Origin: an uncultured Bacteroides sp.
GTDB lineage: Bacteria > Bacteroidota > Bacteroidia > Bacteroidales > Bacteroidaceae
Direction of reading: 5' to 3'
Assembly (NCBI GenBank): GCA_947038155.1
Contig: CAMQVH010000018.1
Coordinates: forward strand, 1-54,298
DNA: 54,298 nucleotides
In this document: positions 34,436 to 41,977 of the stretch, piece after piece
Position numbering within the stretch: position 1 is the stretch's first letter
Layout of the letters: every line of letters begins with the position of its first letter
Notes under the pieces: model-generated
Database searches by the model: none
What the model was told of the DNA's origin: nothing
Seen by the model: the letters and a program-made list of their open reading frames with translations, nothing else
Translations under genes and position numbers: made by a program

Positions 34436-35929
34436 ATGATGATACTCAACGAACTACGTAAACATGGAAGGCTCGCCGCCAAACGGCATCCGATGTATGA
34501 AAAGAACAAAGTCGCTAAAATACTCGGTTATGTCATGGGCGCATTTTGGGCCGGTTACCTGATATTCTTCGGTACGACGTTCGCATTCGGATTTTCAGAT
34601 ATGGTTCCCAACCGGGAACCATATCATGTAATGAACGCAGTGGTTCTGATCTTTATCCTGGCACTGGACTTCCTGTTGCGTGTTCCGTTACAAAAAACAC
34701 CGACACAGGAGGTAAAACCTTACCTCCTGTTGCCGGTTAAACGAATTCGTGTCATCGACTTTTTACTAATCCGCTCGGGACTAAGTCTGTTCAACCTGTT
34801 CTGGTTGTTTCTGTTTGTCCCTTTTTCCTTCATCACTATTACCAAGTTTTTCGGTATCTCCGGTGTTATCACCTATCTTATCGGTATCTTACTATTAATT
34901 ATTGCCAACAATTACTGGTATTTGCTTTGCCGCACTCTTATCAACGAACGTATTTGGTGGCTTCTATTACCTATCGCTTTCTACGGTGGAATAGGCTGCC
35001 TTCTTTTTATCCCCGAAGATAGTCCCCTCTTCTATTTCTTCATGGATTTGGGCGACGGGTATATTCAGGGAAACATTCTCTATTTTCTCGGCACTATACT
35101 GGTTATCTTCCTTTTATGGCTGATAAACCGCAAGATTATGTCGGGCCTTATCTATGCAGAACTGGCAAAAACAGACGATACCCAAATTAAAAATGTCTCC
35201 GAATACAAATTCTTCGAACGCTACGGAGAAGTCGGCGAATACATGAGACTGGAACTGAAAATGCTTTTACGCAACCGCCGTTGCAAAGGTGCGCTGCGTA
35301 GTATAGGTATCATAGTCCTGGCTTTCTCCATCGCTCTCAGTTTCTCAAGTGTCTACGACGGAAACTTTATGACCTCTTTTATCTGTGTTTATAACTTTGC
35401 CGTATTCGGAATGATTATCCTTTCGCAGCTAATGTCGTTCGAAGGCAATTACATCGATGGACTGATGTCTCGCAAAGAATCAATCATGAGCCTGCTGAAA
35501 GCGAAATATTATACATACAGCATCGGCGAAATCATACCTTTCATATTAATGATTCCCGCCATCATCATGAACAAGCTCACCCTGCTGGGGGCTTTCGCCT
35601 GGTTTTTCTATACCATCGGCTTTATCTATTTCTGCTTCTTCCAACTGGCAGTCTACAACAAGCAGACCGTCCCCCTGAACGAAAAAGTGACAGGCCGCCA
35701 GACCAACAGCGCGATACAAATGCTGGTTAACTTCGGAGCGTTCGGGGTGCCGCTCATCTTGTACAGTATATTAAATGCACTTTTAGGTGAAACAGTTACT
35801 TATATTACCCTGTTGGCTATCGGCCTTGGATTTACCCTGACGTCTCCTTTATGGATAAAGAATGTATATCATCGCTTCATGAAACGGAGATATGAAAACA
35901 TGGAAGGTTTCAGAGACAGCCGCCAATAG
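34436..35929 (+). CDS. DUF5687 family membrane protein (ABC permease partner)
   Basis: This 497-residue polytopic inner-membrane protein has roughly twelve hydrophobic segments. It matches the Bacteroidetes DUF5687 family, commonly encoded next to an ABC ATPase, as here (ATPase 38 bases downstream). Conserved features include the N-terminal LRKHGRLAAKRHPMYEKNKV and the VKPYLLLPVKR loop near residue 95. It is probably the membrane half of an ABC exporter. The substrate is unknown. Confidence 0.87.
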   Translation: MMILNELRKHGRLAAKRHPMYEKNKVAKILGYVMGAFWAGYLIFFGTTFAFGFSDMVPNREPYHVMNAVVLIFILALDFLLRVPLQKTPTQEVKPYLLLPVKRIRVIDFLLIRSGLSLFNLFWLFLFVPFSFITITKFFGISGVITYLIGILLLIIANNYWYLLCRTLINERIWWLLLPIAFYGGIGCLLFIPEDSPLFYFFMDLGDGYIQGNILYFLGTILVIFLLWLINRKIMSGLIYAELAKTDDTQIKNVSEYKFFERYGEVGEYMRLELKMLLRNRRCKGALRSIGIIVLAFSIALSFSSVYDGNFMTSFICVYNFAVFGMIILSQLMSFEGNYIDGLMSRKESIMSLLKAKYYTYSIGEIIPFILMIPAIIMNKLTLLGAFAWFFYTIGFIYFCFFQLAVYNKQTVPLNEKVTGRQTNSAIQMLVNFGAFGVPLILYSILNALLGETVTYITLLAIGLGFTLTSPLWIKNVYHRFMKRRYENMEGFRDSRQ

Positions 35930-35967
35930 ACCTTCATGGAGCATTAACTATATAAACATAGAAAATC

Positions 35968-36672
35968 ATGATTACCATTGACAAACTTAGAAAGAATTTC
36001 GGTGAGAAGGTTGCCGTAAACATAGAACACTATGAAATCAATCAAGGCGATATGCTCGGATTGGTGGGAAATAACGGTGCAGGAAAGACAACCCTCTTTC
36101 GATTAATGCTGGACTTGCTGAAAGCGGAAGATGGGAAAGTGGTTATTAACGACATTGATGTGAGCCAAAACGAAGATTGGAAAGCCTTCACCGGCGCTTT
36201 TATCGACGAAGGCTTTTTGATTGATTACCTCACTCCCGAAGAATATTTCTACTTTATCGGAAAGATGTACGGATTGAAGAAAGAGGAAGTGGACGAACGT
36301 CTCATTCCCTTCGAACGTTTCATGAACGGAGAAGTCATCGGACAAAAAAAACTAATCCGCAACTACTCTGCCGGAAACAAACAGAAGATTGGCATTATCT
36401 CCGCCATGCTTCATTATCCGCAATTATTGATATTGGACGAGCCGTTCAATTTCCTCGACCCCAGTTCGCAATCTATCATCAAGCACCTGCTCAAAAAGTA
36501 CAATGAAGAGCATCGGGCTACGGTCATCATTTCCAGCCATAACCTGAACCATACCGTAGATATATGTCCGCGAATTGCTTTGTTGGAATACGGGTTCATC
36601 ATCCGTGACATTATCAATGAGGATAATTCAGCAGAGAAAGAGCTCGAAGCTTATTTCAACGTGGAAGAGTAA
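35968..36672 (+). CDS. ABC transporter ATP-binding protein (DUF5687 partner)
   Basis: This 234-residue ATPase has Walker A GLVGNNGAGKTTLFRL near residue 32, a divergent signature NYSAGNKQKIGII near 131 (SAGNK in place of SGGQ) and Walker B LLILDEPFNFLDPSS near 151. The switch His is in ISSHNLNHT. The set resembles drug- or lantibiotic-type exporters. It is co-directional with and close to the DUF5687 membrane protein. Confidence 0.9.
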   Translation: MITIDKLRKNFGEKVAVNIEHYEINQGDMLGLVGNNGAGKTTLFRLMLDLLKAEDGKVVINDIDVSQNEDWKAFTGAFIDEGFLIDYLTPEEYFYFIGKMYGLKKEEVDERLIPFERFMNGEVIGQKKLIRNYSAGNKQKIGIISAMLHYPQLLILDEPFNFLDPSSQSIIKHLLKKYNEEHRATVIISSHNLNHTVDICPRIALLEYGFIIRDIINEDNSAEKELEAYFNVEE

Positions 36673-36679
36673 GGGGATT

Positions 36680-36738
36680 GACTATTTACAAGTTACGACT
36701 GACTATTTATGAGTTACTTTTGCTGTTTATAAGTTAAG
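36680..36738 (+). repeat. Three tandem 21-base imperfect repeats
   Basis: GACTATTTACAAGTTAC (36680), GACTATTTATGAGTTAC (36701) and GCTGTTTATAAGTTAAG (36722) repeat at exactly 21 bases, two turns of the helix. They lie between the ABC ATPase stop and the C40 peptidase start, where a multi-site regulator could bind. Confidence 0.6.
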
Positions 36739-36743
36739 TACAG

Positions 36744-37259
36744 ATGATGAAAGCAAAATTCAAACTGATATTCTTATTGATAGGACTGACCGCCATTCTT
36801 AGTTCCTGCCGCACGTCCGCCCCCCGTTTGGATTACCAGGCATTGGCGCGGGCTTCCATCTTATTGGGCGTAGACATCAACCTTGAAGACAACCATAAAC
36901 TTTACCTGGAAGCTGCCGACTGGATAGGCACCCCTTATCGCAGTGGCGGAGATTCGAAAAAGGGAACCGACTGTTCGGGCATGGTCTGTCAGATATACCG
37001 GAAAGTATATCGTACCCAAGTGCCTCGAAACTCGGAAGAACTGAAAAACAAAAGCAATAAAATAGCCAAGCGTAACCTCAAAGAAGGTGATTTGGTATTC
37101 TTCAGCAGCAACCGTTCCAAAAAGAAAGTAGCCCATGTAGGCATCTATCTGAAGAACGGGAAGTTCATCCATTCCAGTACGAGCCGGGGAGTAATCGTCA
37201 GCAGGTTGGGCGAAGAATATTATAGCAGGCATTGGATATGCGGTGGCAGAATACGTTAA
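36744..37259 (+). CDS. C40 (NlpC/P60) peptidoglycan peptidase, lipoprotein
   Basis: This 171-residue lipoprotein has a signal ending LSSC (Cys 22) and a C-terminal NlpC/P60 domain with Cys 77 in GTDCSGMVCQIY, His 131 in VAHVGIYL and His 143 in FIHSSTSRGV. These form the usual Cys-His-His triad. It would cut cell-wall peptides, usually between D-Glu and the diamino acid. It follows the ABC ATPase by 71 bases that hold a 21-base triple repeat. A decayed gene lies just downstream. Confidence 0.92.
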   Translation: MMKAKFKLIFLLIGLTAILSSCRTSAPRLDYQALARASILLGVDINLEDNHKLYLEAADWIGTPYRSGGDSKKGTDCSGMVCQIYRKVYRTQVPRNSEELKNKSNKIAKRNLKEGDLVFFSSNRSKKKVAHVGIYLKNGKFIHSSTSRGVIVSRLGEEYYSRHWICGGRIR

Positions 37260-37288
37260 TCATCAACTCTCAATAATATATCATTATA

Positions 37289-37432
37289 AAGTCATTTATC
37301 GGAGCTGTCATATTTATCTGCGTGGCATTCAGCGCAAATGCGCAACTTTTATGGAAAGTATCCGGCAACGGGATGGAACAAGCATCTTACTTGTTTTCTC
37401 GTTTGAGTTCTCTTCTTCATTATCTTCTATAG
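37289..37432 (+). pseudogene. Remnant of a TraB/GumN-family gene
   Basis: In this frame the DNA reads a signal peptide (VIFICVAFSANAQ) and then LLWKVSGNGMEQASYLF, which resembles the opening of TraB/GumN-family proteins (LLWKVSGNGL..PSYLFGTHH). There is no ATG ahead of it, and the reading runs out of similarity after SYLF to a stop at 37430. Only about 47 codons survive of a protein that is normally near 290 residues, so this is a dead 5' fragment. Confidence 0.55.
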
Positions 37433-37531
37433 CCAACATCTATAAATGTCGCACTAACTTTCTGTAACTAGCTCATGGACTGTTATAGACAACAATTCGA
37501 CTCTCCCGCACCCACGAAAAAAAGTTTAATA

Positions 37532-37650
37532 GCGATTTTGCCCTCATACTCTCATAGTTCGTCTGAATCCCTTTATTCATCGACGTTTCAGCTATGAGAG
37601 CAACTATGAGGGTAACTATGAGGGTAAAAGTTACTCTCATACATCACCGA
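37532..37650. repeat. Dispersed intergenic repeat, family B, copy 2
   Basis: This stretch matches 11001-11113: TTTTGCCCTCAT, then CTCATA, then AATCCCTTTATTCAT, then GCTATGAGAGCAACTATGAG. Here the ATGAGGGTAACT unit is tandemly doubled (37605-37625). It is non-coding. Confidence 0.65.
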
Positions 37651-37695
37651 CTCTTCCCGACTGCAACTCCAAACAATAATGCTTGAATCACAGGA

Positions 37696-37774
37696 TGTTA
37701 ACAGTTATCATCTCAGCTATTAATACTTGACTTCCCAACTAGTAATAGCTGAGAAGTCAAGTATTAATAGCTGA
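37696..37774. repeat. Dispersed repeat, family C, copy 1, with 22-bp palindrome
   Basis: A 22-base arm (37713-37734) is perfectly complementary to 37753-37774, with an 18-base loop that holds a third TAATAGCTGA. The left part shares TGTTAACAGTT, GCTATTAATA and ACTTCCCA at offsets 0, 20 and 34 with the stretch at 54151, an identical spacing. It lies in the 1.2-kb gap between the C40 gene and rplU. Confidence 0.65.
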
Positions 37775-37950
37775 TAAATGACCTGTTTACATCCAATAAA
37801 TGATATAGCAATACCCAAAAAGTAGATTAGATGGATTACTTTTTATTTTCATCCATCCACTTCTTCAACATTCCGGACTCCTCATGGCAAAAAGTAGTTA
37901 ATTGGCTTATCAACCGACCGGATTGTGATAGAAGAACCACATATCTCTAA

Positions 37951-37977
37951 CAGCAGTAGACATAAAATATGCCTACT
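37951..37977. repeat. Short palindrome in the rplU upstream gap
   Basis: CAGTAG-CATA / TATG-CTAC-CTG form a broken inverted repeat with a short loop. Apart from this, the 37775-38200 stretch shows no gene or clear signal. Confidence 0.3.
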
Positions 37978-38212
37978 ACTGAAATTGAAACAGATTCACT
38001 GTTATACGTGTAATGTTAGGTATTGTAAATATACTATCTTTTTAAAACAATCACATCGTATAAGAATAAAACTTTGCCTTTTCTTGACTTAGCTATAGGA
38101 CAATCATTTTGAAACATTCGACACACCTAGCCAGACAGGAGTAGAAAGCCATAGTAAATCGGCCAATAGAAACATAGGGAATGGCATAAGCATCTCCGCG
38201 AAGGCAAAAAAC

Positions 38213-38310
38213 GGGTGATAGGTGATAGATGCGGGTGATAGGTTATAAACACAACCTATCACCAGGCAAAGCATTATAAATGAATGATTTGTAACATCAG
38301 GTGATAGGTT
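38213..38310. repeat. GGTGATAGGTT repeat cluster with hairpin
   Basis: GGTGATAGG recurs at 38214, 38234 and 38300, with a partial GGTGATAGA copy at 38221. The copy at 38234-38244 pairs perfectly with AACCTATCACC at 38253-38263 across an 8-base loop. It is non-coding and lies about 100-200 bases upstream of the rplU promoter. Confidence 0.6.
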
Positions 38311-38384
38311 GAAAGAGAAAATGCATTTTTTACTATGGGAAAGAGGGAGAAGTATCCCAAAACAATAAAAAAAGAGCGGAAACA

Positions 38385-38416
38385 TTTGTTCAGATTGAAT
38401 AAAAGCAGTATTTTTG
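38385..38416 (+). promoter_or_regulatory. rplU-rpmA promoter
   Basis: TTTG (38385-38388), a 20-base spacer and TATTTTTG (38409-38416) match the Bacteroidetes -33/-7 consensus. The transcript would have a leader of about 84 bases before the rplU ATG at 38507. The leader may hold ribosomal-protein autoregulation, but no structure was identified with confidence. Confidence 0.75.
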
Positions 38417-38506
38417 TGCCCGATTATTCCGCAACGGGTTCGACAAAGAGTTCTCTAAGTGATTAAAGACCACCCGCCGGAGCTAACTTATACATTTATA
38501 TATAAG

Positions 38507-38824
38507 ATGTACGCAATTGTAGAAATTAACGGTCAGCAATTCAAAGCAGAAGCTGGTCAGAAGTTGTTCGTTCACCACATCGAGGGTGCAGAAAACGGTT
38601 CAACAGTAGAATTTGAAAAAGTTCTTTTGGTAGACAAAGACGGAAATGTAACTGTAGGTGCCCCTGTTGTAGAAGGCGCAAAAGTTGTTTGTCAGGTTGT
38701 TTCAAACTTGGTAAAAGGCGACAAAGTTCTTGTTTTCCACAAGAAAAGAAGAAAAGGTTACAGAAAACTGAACGGTCACCGTCAACAGTTTACAGAGTTA
38801 ACAATCACAGAAGTAGTAGCTTAA
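38507..38824 (+). CDS. rplU: 50S ribosomal protein L21
   Basis: This 105-residue large-subunit protein starts [20 protein letters not shown] and ends with the typical rRNA-binding [20 protein letters not shown]. The ATG at 38507 is the conserved start; the longer frame from 38459 reads through the leader. It is followed 23 bases later by rpmA in the usual L21-L27 pair. Confidence 0.97.
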   Translation: MYAIVEINGQQFKAEAGQKLFVHHIEGAENGSTVEFEKVLLVDKDGNVTVGAPVVEGAKVVCQVVSNLVKGDKVLVFHKKRRKGYRKLNGHRQQFTELTITEVVA

Positions 38825-38847
38825 TCAATTTAAAACAGTAAGAAGAA

Positions 38848-39111
38848 ATGGCACATAAAAAAGGTGTCGGTAGTTCTAAGAACGGCCGCGAATCACAGAG
38901 TAAGAGATTAGGCGTTAAGATATTTGGTGGCGAAGCTTGCAAAGCAGGTAACATCATCGTTCGTCAAAGAGGTACTGAATTCCACCCGGGTGAAAACATG
39001 GGAATGGGTAAAGACCACACTCTTTTCGCTTTAGTAGATGGTACAGTTAACTTCAAAGTAGGCAAAGGAGACAGAAGATATGTTTCTGTAGTTCCTGCAA
39101 CTGAAGCATAA
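38848..39111 (+). CDS. rpmA: 50S ribosomal protein L27
   Basis: This 87-residue protein begins [20 protein letters not shown], the conserved tail that reaches the peptidyl-transferase centre. It continues with [19 protein letters not shown]. There is no N-terminal cleavable extension of the Firmicutes kind. It is in an operon with rplU and is followed by a strong terminator. Confidence 0.97.
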   Translation: MAHKKGVGSSKNGRESQSKRLGVKIFGGEACKAGNIIVRQRGTEFHPGENMGMGKDHTLFALVDGTVNFKVGKGDRRYVSVVPATEA

Positions 39112-39136
39112 TTGCACAACCAAAAATATTTGAGAG

Positions 39137-39180
39137 AAGGAGATGTAATCCGAAAAGGATTGCATCTCCTTTCTTTTTTT
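39137..39180 (+). terminator. Rho-independent terminator after rpmA
   Basis: GGAGATG(T)AATCC and GGATTGCATCTCC form a stem around a GAAAA-type loop, followed by TTTCTTTTTTT. It lies about 27 bases after the rpmA stop. Confidence 0.88.
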
Positions 39181-39217
39181 ATGTCCGTTTTCATTGCTTG
39201 ATTGTTCGTTTTTTCTT

Positions 39218-39225
39218 TATCTTTG
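39218..39225 (+). promoter_or_regulatory. -7 box of serS
   Basis: TATCTTTG is an exact TAnnTTTG match, 36 bases before the ATG at 39261. A TTG at 39194-39196 lies 21 bases upstream as a possible -33. It lies inside the longer frame that opens at 39198, which is therefore not the real start. Confidence 0.6.
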
Positions 39226-39260
39226 CATCCATTAAACGAAAGTACATAAAAAGTATAGAT

Positions 39261-40535
39261 ATGCTTACCATTAAACAAATTACAGAAAACACAGAGGCGG
39301 TACTCCGCGGACTGGAAAAGAAGCATTTCAAGAATGCAAAAGAAACGATCGAACAAGTGATCGCTCTAAACGACAAGAGACGTAGCACGCAAAATCAATT
39401 AGATAAAAACCTGGCAGAGGTAAACTCGCTTTCACGCACCATCGGCCAACTGATGAAAGAAGGCAAGAAAGAAGAAGCTGAATCTGCACGCGCCCGTGTT
39501 GCCGAACTGAAAGAAGGCAACAAAGAGCTGGACGCCACCATGACACAGGCTGCGACTGATATGCAGAATATTCTCTATACCATCCCCAATGTTCCTTATG
39601 ATGAAGTGCCCGAAGGTGTAGGCGCCGAAGACAACGTCGTAGAAAAAATGGGTGGTATGGAAACCGAACTTCCCAAGGATGCACTCCCTCACTGGGAACT
39701 GGCAAAGAAATATGACTTGATTGATTTTGACCTGGGTGTTAAAATCACAGGCGCTGGCTTCCCTGTATATAAAGGTAAAGGTGCACAGCTTCAACGCGCC
39801 CTTATCAATTTCTTCCTCGACGAAGCACGCAAATCAGGATATACTGAAATCATGCCGCCGACAGTGGTCAACGCTGCTTCCGGCTATGGCACAGGACAGC
39901 TTCCCGACAAGGAAGGCCAGATGTACCATTGTGAAGTGGACGACTTATACCTGATTCCGACAGCAGAAGTCCCTGTCACTAACATCTATCGTGATGTCAT
40001 CCTGGAAGAAAAGCAATTGCCGATTATGAACTGCGCCTACACGCAATGTTTCCGTCGCGAAGCAGGTTCTTACGGTAAAGACGTACGTGGATTGAACCGC
40101 CTGCACGAATTCTCTAAAGTAGAATTAGTGCGCATTGACAAGCCGGAACACTCCAAGCAGTCTCACCAGGAAATGTTGGACCATGTAGAAGGATTGTTGC
40201 AAAAACTGGAACTCCCCTATCGTATCCTCCGTCTTTGTGGTGGTGACATGAGTTTTACTGCTGCGCTCTGCTTTGACTTTGAGGTATATTCCGAAGCACA
40301 AAAACGTTGGCTGGAAGTAAGTTCCGTTTCCAATTTCGACACATATCAGGCGAACCGTCTGAAATGCCGTTATCGTAATGCAGACAAGAAAACCGAACTT
40401 TGCCACACGTTGAACGGTTCCGCATTGGCACTGCCACGCATCGTTGCCGCCCTGCTCGAAAACAACCAGACTCCGGAAGGTATCAGAATTCCGAAAGCAT
40501 TGGTTCCGTACTGCGGTTTCGACATCATAGACTAA
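39261..40535 (+). CDS. serS: Seryl-tRNA synthetase
   Basis: This class II enzyme charges tRNA-Ser. The ATG at 39261 (MLTIKQITENTEAVLRGLEK) gives 424 residues, as expected. An N-terminal antiparallel coiled-coil arm (about 25-105) grips the tRNA. The catalytic core has motif 2 (TQCFRREAGSYGKDVRGLNRLHEFSK, here cited in parts) and motif 3 near NGSALALPRIVAALLENNQT. It is a single-gene unit with its own -7 box and terminator. Confidence 0.97.
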   Translation: MLTIKQITENTEAVLRGLEKKHFKNAKETIEQVIALNDKRRSTQNQLDKNLAEVNSLSRTIGQLMKEGKKEEAESARARVAELKEGNKELDATMTQAATDMQNILYTIPNVPYDEVPEGVGAEDNVVEKMGGMETELPKDALPHWELAKKYDLIDFDLGVKITGAGFPVYKGKGAQLQRALINFFLDEARKSGYTEIMPPTVVNAASGYGTGQLPDKEGQMYHCEVDDLYLIPTAEVPVTNIYRDVILEEKQLPIMNCAYTQCFRREAGSYGKDVRGLNRLHEFSKVELVRIDKPEHSKQSHQEMLDHVEGLLQKLELPYRILRLCGGDMSFTAALCFDFEVYSEAQKRWLEVSSVSNFDTYQANRLKCRYRNADKKTELCHTLNGSALALPRIVAALLENNQTPEGIRIPKALVPYCGFDIID

Positions 40536-40551
40536 AGAAAAGAAAATTTCA

Positions 40552-40596
40552 CTCTTGTAAGAATCAGGAAGTTCCTCTTCTTACAAGAGCTTTTAT
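40552..40596 (+). terminator. Rho-independent terminator after serS
   Basis: CTCTTGTAAGAA (40552-40563) pairs perfectly with TTCTTACAAGAG (40578-40589), followed by CTTTTAT. It starts 16 bases after the serS stop. Confidence 0.82.
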
Positions 40597-40621
40597 ATAA
40601 CCTTTTAACACATTTACCCCC

Positions 40622-41833
40622 ATGACAAAAAACACAAAAAGTTTTGTACTGCCTTTGACATTCATCGGCATCATGTTCTTTGCGATTGGTTTCGCGTTAG
40701 GAATTAACTCGTTATTAGTTCCCGTATTACAAAAATCACTGGGAATCTCAAACACGGCTTCTTACCTTATTATTGCTGCAACCTTTATTCCATTCCTTGT
40801 ATTCGGCTATCCTGCCGGGCTCACCATCAAGGCGATTGGCTACAAACGCACCATGTCACTGTCTTTCTTTATTTTTGCTGTGGCATTTTACCTGTTTATC
40901 CTATCGGCATCACAGGAAAGCTTCACCTTATTCCTGTTGGCATCTTTCATTAGCGGAGCCGCCAATGCGTATCTGCAAGCATCTGTAAACCCTTATATCA
41001 CCATCTTGGGACCATTGGACAGTGCCGCAAAACGCATCAGTATCATGGGTATCTGCAACAAATTGGCGTGGCCTATTCCTGCCATCTTCATTGTATGGTT
41101 ACTGGGCAAAGATGTCAGTCTGATTGGTATTGAAGACTTGAGCAAGCCGTTTATCATCATCATCTGCGCTTTTGTCGCCCTGGGTGTCATGGCATTCTTC
41201 GCACCGCTACCCGAAGTAAAAGCTGCCGGAGAAGATGAAAACGAGGACGAAGCCGAAGCCTGTCCGTATGCTGCAAGTAAAACTTCCGTTTTCCAGTTCC
41301 CGCACTTGCTGTTGGGTTGCCTGGCTTTGTTCCTTTATGTAGGTGTTGAGACGGTTTCACTCGGCACGCTGGTCGATTATGCCAAAGAACTCGGCCTGGA
41401 AGGTGCTGCCAACTATGCATGGATTGCTCCTATCGGTATTGTCATCGGTTACATCTGCGGTATCATCTTTATCCCGAAATACCTCAGTCAGGCTACAGCC
41501 TTAAAGATTTGCTCCATTCTGGCAATTATCGGTTCACTGCTGGTTATACTCGCACCAAGTCATATTTCTATCTATTTCATCTCGTTTATGGCATTGGGAT
41601 GCTCGCTGATGTGGCCGGCTTTGTGGCCGCTCGCTATGGCAGACCTCGGCAAGTTTACAAAAGCAGGCTCGTCATTACTCATCATGGCAATGTTCGGCGG
41701 AGCCGTTATCCCTACCCTCTACGGTTGGCTGAAAGACATAGCCACTCCGCAACAGGCATACTGGTTGTGTCTCCCCTGCTTCCTGTTTATCTTATATTAT
41801 GGAGTAGCCGGATACAAAATCAGAACGAAATAA
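40622..41833 (+). CDS. Sugar MFS transporter (FHS/FucP-GluP type)
   Basis: This 403-residue inner-membrane transporter has about twelve hydrophobic segments. The N-terminal GIMFFAIGFALGINSLLVPVLQ and the loop QASVNPYITILGP mark the fucose-galactose-hexuronate H+ symporter family, used in Bacteroides for glucose, galactose or amino-sugars. The exact sugar cannot be told. An acidic central loop (about residues 199-215, EDENEDEAEA) separates the two halves. It is a single gene flanked by terminators. Confidence 0.88.
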   Translation: MTKNTKSFVLPLTFIGIMFFAIGFALGINSLLVPVLQKSLGISNTASYLIIAATFIPFLVFGYPAGLTIKAIGYKRTMSLSFFIFAVAFYLFILSASQESFTLFLLASFISGAANAYLQASVNPYITILGPLDSAAKRISIMGICNKLAWPIPAIFIVWLLGKDVSLIGIEDLSKPFIIIICAFVALGVMAFFAPLPEVKAAGEDENEDEAEACPYAASKTSVFQFPHLLLGCLALFLYVGVETVSLGTLVDYAKELGLEGAANYAWIAPIGIVIGYICGIIFIPKYLSQATALKICSILAIIGSLLVILAPSHISIYFISFMALGCSLMWPALWPLAMADLGKFTKAGSSLLIMAMFGGAVIPTLYGWLKDIATPQQAYWLCLPCFLFILYYGVAGYKIRTK

Positions 41834-41859
41834 AAAGAGATATTCACTTATATATAGGG

Positions 41860-41896
41860 AGCCACTCATCAAAAGAGTGGCTTTTCTTTTTGTTTT
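41860..41896 (+). terminator. Rho-independent terminator after the sugar transporter
   Basis: GCCACTC (41861-41867) pairs with GAGTGGC (41875-41881), followed by TTTTCTTTTTG. It lies about 27 bases after the transporter stop. Confidence 0.85.
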
Positions 41897-41918
41897 TCGT
41901 AAATAAGCCGTATCTTTG
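41889..41918 (+). promoter_or_regulatory. Promoter of the NfnAB-like gene
   Basis: TTTG (41889-41892), an 18-base spacer and TATCTTTG (41911-41918) match the Bacteroidetes consensus. The start codon is 60 bases downstream. The -33 box overlaps the T-run of the preceding terminator. Confidence 0.65.
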
Positions 41919-41977
41919 CCAAAATTTATAACATTCTGCCAGCAGTTACGTAATAAAACCAACAAATTAATTAGATA

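Noticed and set aside
37243..37467. 74-residue plus-strand frame overlapping the C40 gene end
   Set aside because: Another frame in the same place carries the TraB/GumN remnant; this one has no recognisable content.
38104..38385. 93-residue minus-strand frame upstream of rplU
   Set aside because: It passes through the GGTGATAGGTT repeats and lacks a promoter or family match.
37500..38400. CRISPR-like or attachment-site interpretation of the repeats in the gap
   Set aside because: Repeats are not evenly spaced, there are no spacers or cas genes, and no tRNA or integrase is nearby.
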